55,533 bases of DNA from contig JAKSYS010000406.1 of NCBI GenBank assembly GCA_022925895.1, positions 1 through 55,533 on the forward strand, written 5' to 3'. Made by a program: the position numbers and the translations under genes. This stretch comes from Fragilaria crotonensis. Lineage: Eukaryota; Bacillariophyta; Fragilariophyceae; Fragilariales; Fragilariaceae. The first letter of the stretch is position 1. Each line of letters opens with the position of its first letter. The notes beneath the pieces were generated by a model. That model was not told the DNA's origin. It worked only from the letters and a program-made list of their open reading frames with translations, and searched no databases. This document shows, piece by piece, positions 22,782 to 31,484 of this stretch.

Positions 22782-22852
22782 TGCACCATCCGGGAATCGA
22801 ACCCGGGGCTCAACAATGGGAATGTCGAATTTTACCACTAAACTAATGGTGC
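22782..22852 (-). tRNA. trnG-CCC: tRNA-Gly (anticodon CCC)
   Basis: 71 nt including the discriminator A. The minus strand folds into a full cloverleaf: a 7-bp acceptor (GCACCAT/ATGGTGC), a D arm with GTTTAGTGGTA (A box), a 5-bp anticodon stem (CGACA/TGTTG, one G-U), loop TTCCCAT with anticodon CCC, and T arm CCGGGTTCGATTCCCGG (B box). No intron. It decodes GGG. A second tRNA-Gly lies 276 bp away in the same orientation. Confidence 0.96.
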
Positions 22853-23115
22853 AAAACCCAACGCGGAGAATTCTTTTCTTGATGTATCCATCCAGTATAT
22901 ATAAAAAGAAAATTTTCTATACAGTTAGTTCATCTTCGCGTAGGAACCAGCTATTATTACATGTTACCGGAGTACACAGATCTACTCCAGTACTGAGTTG
23001 TAGTACAGTATAGAAAATCTGGATAAGACGCAGGACTCTGCGGTGTTGCAATTGAGATGGGTGTAAGACACTCACTTGTCCTGCGTCGCGAGTCTCGAGT
23101 GTTGACAACGTAACC

Positions 23116-23119
23116 AAAA
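23116..23119 (-). terminator. RNA polymerase III terminator of tRNA-Gly(GCC)
   Basis: A TTTT run on the minus strand about ten bases past the tRNA end. Confidence 0.55.
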
Positions 23120-23128
23120 GAAGATGTG

Positions 23129-23199
23129 TGCACCATCCGGGAATCGAACCCGGGGCTCAACGATGGCAACGTTGAATTTTACCACTAAACCAATGGTGC
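23129..23199 (-). tRNA. trnG-GCC: tRNA-Gly (anticodon GCC)
   Basis: 71 nt with the same acceptor, D-arm and T-arm sequences as its neighbour apart from a few bases. The anticodon stem is CAACG/CGTTG and the loop is TTGCCAT, giving anticodon GCC, which decodes GGC and GGT. No intron. It is clearly a paralogue of the CCC gene with compensatory changes in the anticodon stem. Confidence 0.97.
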
Positions 23200-23517
23200 G
23201 GATGGTTAATGAGGTGGTTTTAATTGTATTACAAATAGACTCTCAAAACTCAGAGATCTACTCATTACAATTATATCTTTTTTTATGTATATTTATTTCT
23301 ATATATTCCAATGAGCACACGGTCAGTACACGAACACTCCCAGACAGTCTACAAAATGTTACTACAGTACTTGAGGACTCAAGTATTAAGGACATGCAGT
23401 ACAGAGTACAATTAGTAAAATAGTACTCAGTACAAGTACCGGTACTGTACCACACATTACGAGCTATTCACTATCACATTAAATTTCGTTAGTTTCATGT
23501 TATGATTCTGATTCTCG
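23200..23517. other. spacer between tRNA-Gly(GCC) and the S1 gene
   Basis: AT-rich with short runs of T and A near 23260-23310 and GTAC words near 23420-23450. It includes the S1 3' untranslated region. No gene. Confidence 0.5.
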
Positions 23518-24940
23518 CTAAGCAAGAAGAGAGTCCAGACTGTCGGAGACGTCGGCAAGTGGATCAGACGACATCTCATCGCTCACGCCCAAGTCATCCA
23601 AGGAATCACCCAATCCTAGGACAATATCGCGTGCAGCCTCCTCACGTGCCTTTCGCTCGGCCTCCATTCGTTCGTGGTACTTCAGTGCTGTCTCTTCCGC
23701 CTTTGCGAACACCATGGCAGGGTCCTTGAGCATGTCACCAGGTTCTGGTTCCAAAGTCTTGGTAGATAGGGCGATGCGACCATTGACCTTGTCGTGGTCG
23801 ATAATCATGCACTTGACTTGCATTCCGGGTTGCAGGACCTTCTCAAGATCGTCGATACGATCGTAGGAGATTTGGGAAATGTGCAACAAACCAGACATAC
23901 CGCCGACTTCGACGAATGCACCGTATGGTTTGAGTGCCTTAACCATACCAGTAACGATGTCGCCTCTGGAGAGGTCAGCCATTTGCTGTTCCACAAGAGC
24001 CTTGCGGTTGGAGACAACCAACTTTTGTGCTTCCTGGTTGACTTCTAGGAATTTGAGCGGGATCTTGGTTCCGATCATGTCTTCAGTGGCCATCATGCCC
24101 GACAAGTGCGAGCCTGGTAAGAAGGCACGAAGGCCTTCGACGAGACAGATAGCTCCACCGCGATTGACGGCAACGACTTCGGCCTCGAATGCCTGGTCTG
24201 ACTCTTGCATGGCAGTGACAGCATCCCAAGCCTTACGGTACTGAATTCTGCGAATCGACACTAGCAACTGACCGTTCTCATCTTCATCGGAGATGATTTG
24301 AAATTCCATATCCTGATCCAGAGCAACGAGATTCTCAATGGAATCTCCTTGGCCTTGAATCAAAGCAGCCTCTGCTTCAGGCAAATAGGCACTTGCCTTG
24401 GCACCAATATCAACAATGCAACCTCCCTTGTCGTATTCGACACAGACTCCCGACACGATATCGTTGCGGTTGAATGCATAGTCAGTGTTGGCGACGGCGG
24501 AGGCGAAATCAGCGTAGGAGAAGTCGAGTCCAGCATCGGTGACGTCGATGCGAGGCCCCTTGTAGGTTTGCTTTTTGCGATCGAATTTCGTCAGCACAGC
24601 CGTGGCGGCGAGTGTCGTGGTACTGGACTTTGTTTGTGGACTGCGTGTGCGTGTTTGTCATGTATGGGATGTGTGAAATGAGTGGAATGCAATCGTTGAC
24701 ACAAGGTTGTTACGGGATGTGATGGTGATGATATATGATAGAGTTAGAAAACGGTACGACGGACAGGATTGTTCTTTACACAGTAACAGAATCGGCTATT
24801 CATGCGATTGTAGCATGTGAACTTGTTGTCGTTCTCAAACACAAGGCAAGAACAATGGCTTCCAGTACTTACGCATTGATAGTGAAGGCACTGGTGCAAC
24901 CAGCAAACGCCAACGAGACCAAACAAGAGGAAAACTTCAT
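23518..24940 (-). CDS. RPS1: plastid ribosomal protein S1 (bS1), nuclear-encoded with bipartite presequence
   Basis: Two exons, 24873-24940 and 23518-24640, joined across a 232-nt GTAAGT...CAG intron in phase 2, give 396 aa. Exon 1 is a signal peptide (MKFSSCLVSLAFAGC) ending in TSAF-TIN, matching the ASAF plastid-import motif of diatoms. The mature protein has three S1 (OB-fold, RNA-binding) domains at about residues 82-155, 174-237 and 249-318, the third with the classic GMVKALKPYGAFVEVGG and GLLHISQIS. The C-terminus is acidic and helical, ending in DSLDSLLA. Plastid S1 proteins have three such domains (bacterial S1 has six) and bind mRNA on the small subunit. A second AG downstream of the chosen acceptor would also keep the frame and shorten the transit region. 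It is divergent from the gene at 25320. Confidence 0.93.
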
Positions 24941-25319
24941 CTTGTTTTTGGCTTCAACAAGGTGCTATCAGCCTCCGGTCTGCTGAGCAAACCCTGAGGA
25001 GCTCCACCGTGATGGCTGATGGCGCCTCAGAACTTGAGGCTCCGGTGGAAACGTACGTGGTTCGGACGATATTCTCTGTGCGGGCTGTGGGGCAGCCGTA
25101 TGATACGCCTCTGGATGTGCATTTATCGGGTATGATTGGATAAAAGAAAATTTGGTCAGACGGGCAGACGATCTGTCCATGTACTCAGTGCATGACATAC
25201 TCAGAGTCTTCGAGTACGTCACACAACAGGTTATTTTGTTTCTCTTTGCTTACCCTCAACTCTCGCAGCCACTTGACACTGGGTTTGGAATCCACATTGC
25301 ACGACAAAAGTTCAACACG
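24941..25319. promoter_or_regulatory. divergent 5' region shared by plastid S1 and the 25.3-kb gene
   Basis: 379 bp lie between the two start codons, which face away from each other. Both genes appear to encode plastid-imported proteins, so a bidirectional promoter is plausible. I see no TATA box or other element that I can name with confidence. Confidence 0.4.
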
Positions 25320-26274
25320 ATGATGACTTCTTTTCGACAATCAGTTCTAGTTCTGTTCCCACTCTTTCTCTCGAGTGTTTCGACTTTTTCACTGCATCCA
25401 CTATCAAAGTCAACACAAAGTCATACGAAGACGATATCGACGCGACGATTCCTGTCCGATCAATGGGAAGATGAGGAAGAACTTCCATCCGTAACATCCT
25501 ACGATGATGCGGCGTCGACGTTGATGAAACGAAAGGAAGAAATGGATCTCATGGACCAGTCAGACCAAGGCGTTCCTGGTGTGAGTAGCAATATTTTTCT
25601 TGTATACGAGAGTGTTGGCCTTCTAAAGTGTTAGTGGGTTATACCTTACGACGGTATGCGATATATCTTGTCCACTTTCACTGTTGCTGAACTAACACAC
25701 GTGCTGACATATTCAAATTCATACTCAGTCGGAAGCCGAAGCACAAGAGGCACTTCGCGAAGCTGTCAAGGCGCGGACCTTGACCTTGGGCATGGAGACT
25801 GCTTCCCAGGATGCCCTCCGGGAGGTGGAAAAACGTGCCGCCCAACGCGGTGGGAGTGTGGGTTCCTCCTTTGCTGGTCTGGACTTGTCCAAGGTGTCCG
25901 ACGGCGGATTTGAAAAATTAAGCATCAACTACGATCCGGAAGATGAGATGACGGAAGATGAAATGCGTCAAGCAGATCCCTTGGGATTTCAACCTGTGCT
26001 TGATCAATACACGTTTGAGTTGAAAGAAACGACCTTTCCAGATCTTGGAACGACCATTTCCAAAGTCGGTCTGCTGATTGCCTTGGGTCTAGTCACCGGT
26101 TTGCTAATTATCAATACTGACAAAACGGTCCGTAACTTTTATGTTGGTCAGGGATTATTGCCTTCGCCGGAGGATGTTGCTGCAGCACAAAAGTCTGGCA
26201 TGGAAATGGCGAAAGAATTGGTGCAAGGGACAACGAGTCCCAGCAATTTGCAACTACCGGATATTGGGCTTTGA
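25320..26274 (+). CDS. probable plastid membrane protein, unknown function
   Basis: Exon 1 (25320-25578) starts at tandem ATGs and encodes a hydrophobic signal (VLVLFPLFLSSVSTF-SLHP), then a Ser/Thr/Lys-rich stretch resembling a transit peptide. A GTGAGT donor follows. The second exon carries the frame TCG GAA GCC. The conventional acceptor (CTCAG at 25728) does not keep that frame with this donor. The AG at 25735 does, giving about 265 aa with a 157-nt intron. A missing base in exon 1 is the alternative. The mature part is acidic with one membrane helix (VGLLIALGLVTGLLIIN, about residues 196-213), preceded by FELKETTFPDLG and followed by NFYVGQGLLPSPEDV. The arrangement of a charged helix and one membrane span recalls SecE, but that similarity is weak. 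Family not recognised. Confidence 0.75.
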
Positions 26275-26432
26275 GAAGGGATGAGACAACTTACGTCTCT
26301 ATTAGCAGTATTCAAAATAAAATCCAATTTCTTGTTGTGAGAGCTCTGTTCATGTTCGGCGGCATACAGCATGTGTTTCGAATTAGCGATATGATTCAAC
26401 CCGACATTTACATCGAATCAAGGTCACTGTGT

Positions 26433-27290
26433 CTATTTGGTCCCACTAAATTCTAGCATTTCACTCTCTGTAGGTGATCGATTGAACCATCCCACGAGAA
26501 CCAGACGAGGCTGATTTGTTTCCACAACCTGGTGCGAGATCCGATCGGACTCAAATATGACGAGTCGGCCACCTATGGGTAGGACATCGATGCACGTATC
26601 TTTTACAAAAAGACGCAGCTGTCCCCCCATGTCATCGGTCCAGTCACTAGTATTCAGATACAGGAGAATGGAAAACTTCCTCAAGACAGTTGGTGTTCCC
26701 GCCGTAGCATCAACGTGTCGAGCATAAAATCCACCATTTGGATAGTAGACATACAACAAGTCATCAAGCTCTGGATCCAATGATTCCCCCGACAGGCGTG
26801 ACAATTCGTTCCGAAGCTGAACGAGTCTCTCCAAGGTCGCCTGACGCGCGGTATTCGGATACGCGTCCTGTCGTCCATTGTGCAAGAAACAATTTTCAGC
26901 AATACGAATGTTGGAATTCAGTTCCGTGTCGAGGCCCACACGAGCACATCGAAAGCGACCCTCTTCTCGGAGCGTATCCACGTCGGAACTCAATTCCTGA
27001 AGAGTGGAAGCATTTTGAATGAAGTTGTCGAGGATTGCATACCCATGCTTCCCTAGATTGTAGGCAATTTGCGGATTCAGGATGGCGTGTTCTGCTGCAG
27101 CGGCAGCGACAGCCGAGTTGGTTTCAGGGCTTAGTTTGATAAAATCTTTACTGATACTGTTGCTGTTGCTTTTGAATAGGTTCATCATTGTCGAAGATGA
27201 AGACAATGATGTGTATACACTTGCGCTGCGATGCAACGTCGATGGTGCAATCAGGAAGCACGTCGTTACAGTTACTCCCCACGCAAACAT
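26433..27290 (-). CDS. 2-oxoglutarate/Fe(II)-dependent oxygenase (prolyl 4-hydroxylase-like)
   Basis: A 285-aa intronless frame. The double-stranded beta-helix carries the iron-binding triad: His192 and Asp194 in YARHVDAT, and His253 in SDRISHQV. Arg262 in PRLVLVGWF would bind 2-oxoglutarate. LLYVYYPNGGFYARH and KFSILLYLN are typical strands of the 2OG-FeII_Oxy_3 group, to which prolyl 4-hydroxylases and PHD/EGL-9 enzymes belong. The enzyme should hydroxylate a protein side chain using O2 and release succinate and CO2. The substrate is unknown. The first 20 residues are hydrophobic (MFAWGVTVTTCFLIAPS), so a signal or anchor is possible. It is convergent with the gene at 25320, with about 160 bp between the stops. 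Confidence 0.9.
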   Translation of the reverse strand: MFAWGVTVTTCFLIAPSTLHRSASVYTSLSSSSTMMNLFKSNSNSISKDFIKLSPETNSAVAAAAAEHAILNPQIAYNLGKHGYAILDNFIQNASTLQELSSDVDTLREEGRFRCARVGLDTELNSNIRIAENCFLHNGRQDAYPNTARQATLERLVQLRNELSRLSGESLDPELDDLLYVYYPNGGFYARHVDATAGTPTVLRKFSILLYLNTSDWTDDMGGQLRLFVKDTCIDVLPIGGRLVIFESDRISHQVVETNQPRLVLVGWFNRSPTESEMLEFSGTK

Positions 27291-27492
27291 GGCGACAATC
27301 TGTCTTGCATACGTTCACGGACCATAAAGAAACCACCGGGAGAACTCGGAGTAGGTTACAGTTCTACAACTTGACCATGAAGGCTGAGCGCTGAGCCCTG
27401 TTAACACAATGCCTGTGAAAGAGTGGAACGGTCAGATCCCATCAAAGGAAAAGTACATACAAGAATACTCAGAGTACGTTTCTGCGTGTGAG

Positions 27493-27646
27493 TGTTCTTA
27501 TCCCTGGGGAACCCGGAAAGCCAATGTGACTACGGCGCGACTAGTGACTAGTGTCACTATGACCGAGTCTACGGTAGGGCCACCCAAATCTAGATCATAA
27601 TGTGTATATATGGCTCATCGTTTGAACAACAAGCACCAGCATCCAT
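27493..27646 (+). repeat. degenerate LTR related to the 36.6-kb Copia element
   Basis: Starts TGTTCTTATCCCTGGGG and aligns along its length with the intact LTR at 36635-36770 (TGTTGTTATCCCCGGGG), sharing for example GGGCCACCCAAATCTAG, with substitutions and an insertion. A gag remnant follows, so this is a 5' LTR of an older, truncated copy. Confidence 0.75.
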
Positions 27647-28360
27647 AACCCCCCCCCCCAGCGGCATTGATAACGATTGCCATCTTTCTACGGATAGTCA
27701 TCTATACTACCCATTTCTGTGCATTACTAGTCCTCATGAAACACTCAGGCCCATCAATGGCAAAGCAACAAACACAACATGGCAGTTACTGCCATGTCAA
27801 TTGTTTACTAATGCCTGGTCCGTTCCCTCCGTGCGCGGTGATGGACCCTAGTAGCATTCATGTCCACCTCGTCACGCTCCTTCTTAGTGATGGCTGCCAA
27901 GTTTTTCGCACGCGACGGTGTTGCCTTCATTGTTCCCATCCATCCTGGCCCACCACCACCACCCCGTTGGCATTGCTGCCTTTGTTGCCATTGCCCTTTG
28001 CATGTACACCACTTCACACTATACAACAGCCTCAGGCAGCACTGCGTTGACAGCTCAGATTCATACTGCCATCAGCAATGTGTCCTTTCTCTGCGCTCTT
28101 GAAGACCCTGACTTTGGATTTAGCAATATCACACCTAGTACCATGCTCATGCATCTCCACACTGAATATGGCGCCCTGACATCCAAGGAACTTGAGAAGA
28201 ACCGCGCGACCTTATCGGAACCCTGGAACCACGACGATCCAATTGAAGACCTGTAGGCGTAAATTGCAAACATTCAGCGCCTTGCCACTTTCAGCAACGA
28301 CGTGCCCATTGCTGAGGACATCACAATCATCATGCTCACGTAAGTGATGATTGTAACACC
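27647..28360 (+). pseudogene. Copia gag remnant
   Basis: Broken frames match the Gag of the intact element at 36895. The shared sequence includes ALEDPDFGF, PSTMLMHLHTEYG (intact: PFAMLQHLRNEYG) and RATLSEPWNHDDPIEDL, where a stop replaces the next Trp. The similarity fades after about 28350 and no pol or 3' LTR follows. Confidence 0.75.
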
Positions 28361-28772
28361 GGTCTCTTCACAACTACATATGAAAACGTGGAGACCCTAT
28401 GCTGTTGTAGGAGACATTGGTAGGAACTTGAGTACATACACTATGTCCTACCGGACACGGACGGTGATAACCCTATAATTTGGTTTTATGTATAGTTTGA
28501 CCCTCAACTAGGTCCGTGGAGGTGCCTTTTGTAGAAGTGATTGTATCATCCTCCTTAGAAGTAGTAGTGGCTGGCTTGCATCGTCTGTGCAGCATCCATG
28601 TCGGTAGTAGGTAGTAGGTAGTAGTAGCCTGGTGTGGATAATGTTGGCGCCCTCATGGATGGAAGCTGTGGATGGGTTGTTGCGCTCATGGAAGTGGGTG
28701 ATGCAATTCTCAAGGACAACGTCATCAAAGTCATCAAATGAATTGATGTCAGAGGAGTAGTAGGTGGCTGTG

Positions 28773-29340
28773 CTACCTTTTCTTCTTGGAGGTACACCTC
28801 TTCTTTGCTGGTTGTTCCTGATCATCATTAGGGGGTAGGGTTGGTAGAGCAAGGTTAATGGTGGTGGACAGCATGGAAGAGTATGATCCCTTGTGGATTG
28901 AAAGCTCATCAACACTCTTCTTTGTAAAGGGCGGAATAGGTGGGCATGTCAGGAGGGGCAGGACTCGTACTGACGAGTTTGGCATGAGTTTCAATCATGC
29001 TGTCGTTGAATCAGGGTCTGCGCGTTAGGGACTGGCCTATAGGCGCGAGGGGCAAGATACGAGGACAGGAAGATGTTCTTCATGGTGGACTTGGGAAGGT
29101 TCTTTTTATATAATGGTAAGTTTGAATCCATTGCTGGCAACTCCAAAAGCAGAGGGAAATTAATAGCAGTTAAAGTCATATTGTCAATGGCCTTATGTAG
29201 ATTCGTCACCCAATGATTGGGCACATAGGGTGAGTAAATTTCCTCAACAATAGTACCTTGGACTGGTGGTTTGAGGCAAGCAGCCATGAACACGTTCATG
29301 TATTTGGTATGCGAGCACTGGCTGACAGCAGACTTAGTAA
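28773..29340 (-). CDS. unrecognised protein with basic C-terminus, frame-broken
   Basis: Two minus-strand frames (28991-29299 and 28773-28994) meet at 28993. Restoring one T merges them into one frame of about 180 aa ending in a nuclear-localisation-like tail (PAKKRCTSKKKR). Features: NHWVTNLHKAIDNMTLTAINF, a Leu/Pro-rich centre, and PPIPPFTKKSVDELS. The frame extends upstream to about 29340, where a CTTCTAG acceptor-like site suggests a preceding exon. The region lies among retroelement remnants, so a transposon origin is possible. No family recognised. Confidence 0.35.
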
Positions 29341-29794
29341 GCTCAGCAGAACCTAGAAGTCAACTGTCAGACATAACATGAAAGGAAACAAACCTAATGG
29401 CTCATCCAGCCTCGATCAAAGGTGTTGTAAAGAATGGAACAATAATGGTACAAATATGTTGATAATGTAGGAACTTAGAAGTAAAGGCCTTTACTGTTGT
29501 TAAACTAGGATCAAAGGGAATTGCAATGTGCATTCTCACAAATCAAGTTGTGATCTTAATCCACTTAATCACACTTGTTGAGTGTTGTTGATAAGTGTTG
29601 TCCATAGTAAAATGAGTGTTGTTGAAGTTGTTGACAGCACTCATGATTTGAATTACTTATGCAACACAATTCAAAAAGTGAGTGTGGTAATGGGAATAAA
29701 ATCAGATCTTGTCGAACGTGTCACGGACAGACGAGAAAATATATCGGACTGTCTACTGCATTGCCATATTGTTCAGTTATTAAGAGTGAAAGTA

Positions 29795-29882
29795 GATCCC
29801 CAGGGTTTGTCAGATAGCATGCGGGGTTTTCTAGCGGTCTGTCAGATGGTTGTCAGATGAATTCTGACAAAACCTTGGGATC
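29795..29882. mobile_element. 88-bp MITE-like element with 20-bp terminal inverted repeats
   Basis: The left end (GATCCCCAGGGTTTGTCAGA) and the right end read in reverse complement (GATCCCAAGGTTTTGTCAGA) match at 18 of 20 positions. The interior repeats TGTCAGAT words. No coding capacity. A shorter perfect hairpin with the same core word stands at 30739-30759, and a third related stretch lies near 29968-29990. Confidence 0.6.
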
Positions 29883-31484
29883 CAGTTGATCATGGTTCTT
29901 GTACCTCTGTAGATAATGTATGACCAGGTACAGGAGTGTTGCTGCGGATCTCTGATCTTTACCGGTTTGTCAGATTTTGTATGACAACTTCTGTTTACGG
30001 TAAGAAAATTGCCCGCAGGCTAATCGGTTGGATACTTAAGAAGCCAGTCTTTAAGTATTGCAATTGCCCATCAAACTATAATAATTGATTTAATGACTTT
30101 TGTTCCAGAAGATCATACGATTGGCCAAATCAATGTAAGTAAGAATGATGCACTGCCTTCTTGTTTCGGACAACCCATTTGGTCGAATCAAATTGCTTAC
30201 TTAATAGATTCAGTGTATGTATCTGAATTTGATATTATTCGTTATTCTAATATAATGCCTTTTGTACTATGATAGCATATATTTGATTTAGCAAATCGAT
30301 CTAATTAAAAATGATATTCTGCCTTTCAGGTTCAGATTGATATTTGATTGGCCAAATAAATACAATGAATCAATGTGGAGTACTTTGGAGTACTGCCTTT
30401 TGATTTCGGAATCCCTAAGTAAATTACCGGTACTTGAAGGAAAACTGCCGATGTCCTTCCTGAAATGTACTCTGAGTATTTAATTGGCCAAACTATGGCG
30501 ACGATCTACAAATGGTAAAATCTTGCAGCATTTAAGTATTGCGTGTATAGGGCAGTATCAAGCCTGTGTCAGGTATGCATACGTATCATACTTCAGTCTA
30601 CATGTACCTGGTACTAGTACTAGATTACTCAGAAACATGAGCAAGCGGTGGATGATATGCATATGTAGACGTGCGTTCCCGTACCTTCAAAGATAGTAGG
30701 CTACTCTACTACAGTGCACTGTATAGGTGGTTTCTGTGTTGTCAGATAGCATCTGACAAAACCCGTGGGTTATAAGATCTCTATAAGAGCCCAGGATAGA
30801 GCTTGAGGTGATGCGACATTTCGACAGGACTTATGTCACTCATGTGCCTATGTGTCGCAGGTTGCGGGACGAACGAGGAATGTCGACATTACAATGATGA
30901 CATACGAGTACCTCGTACGTGGAATGCATCAGAGGTGGCAAGTGCCAAGTTGTAACCGACAATCATCGACATTATGCTAGTACGCTCTACTATGTACTCT
31001 ACGTACGTACGATGCAGTCGTACTCTCTACCAGTACTACATTTTACATATATATGTCTTTTGAACGAAAAGGAATTCGTCGATTCGCAGTAGTGACAGAT
31101 GATCCGAATTCAGACTGATTCAGTGTTGTACCGACGGCTGATGTTGTACCTGGTACAGTAGTAGTACAAGTACCAGGTGCATACTTCACCACTGGAAGCG
31201 GGAAAACGATCGATTCAGTACCGATTCAAGCCGTTTTCCCCCAACCCCGCATTAGAAATGTCCCCATTGATGTCGCAATGTCTTCCGGGCTAATCCTCCA
31301 TCCTGCACAGCACTTCGAATAAAAACCTACGGTACATTGCTGTTAAGTGCAACGTATGCGTATAATTCGTACGAATCGCATGTATCTCCGGACCGGTCTT
31401 TCTTTGATGTCCCCGTCACAAAAAACTAAAAACACTTCGGGGAGAACGAGGCCGTACAAGCGGGGTGTGCATAATTCATTGAAC
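29883..31484. other. spacer with recurring ATTGGCCAAAT motifs, no gene seen
   Basis: Between 30110 and 30490 an ATTGGCCAAA-type palindrome recurs (about 30120, 30348, 30482), with similar following sequence (CTGCCTTnTTGnTTTCGGA) at two of them. This is an old diverged tandem repeat. GTAC-word clusters occur at 30600-30620, 30960-31040 and 31140-31180. No coding frame is convincing. Confidence 0.45.
30739..30759. repeat. perfect inverted repeat related to the MITE-like element
   Basis: Nine-base arms, TTGTCAGAT and its complement, flank a 3-base centre (AGC), followed by AAACCC as at the right end of the 29.8-kb element. Confidence 0.7.

Noticed and set aside
22488..22838. 116-aa minus-strand frame and short plus-strand frames over the tRNA genes
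   Set aside because: They read through a tRNA gene; no family features.
25736..26274. Calling the 25.3-kb gene a plastid SecE
   Set aside because: Only a general layout (charged helix before one membrane span) is shared; no diagnostic residues that I can confirm.
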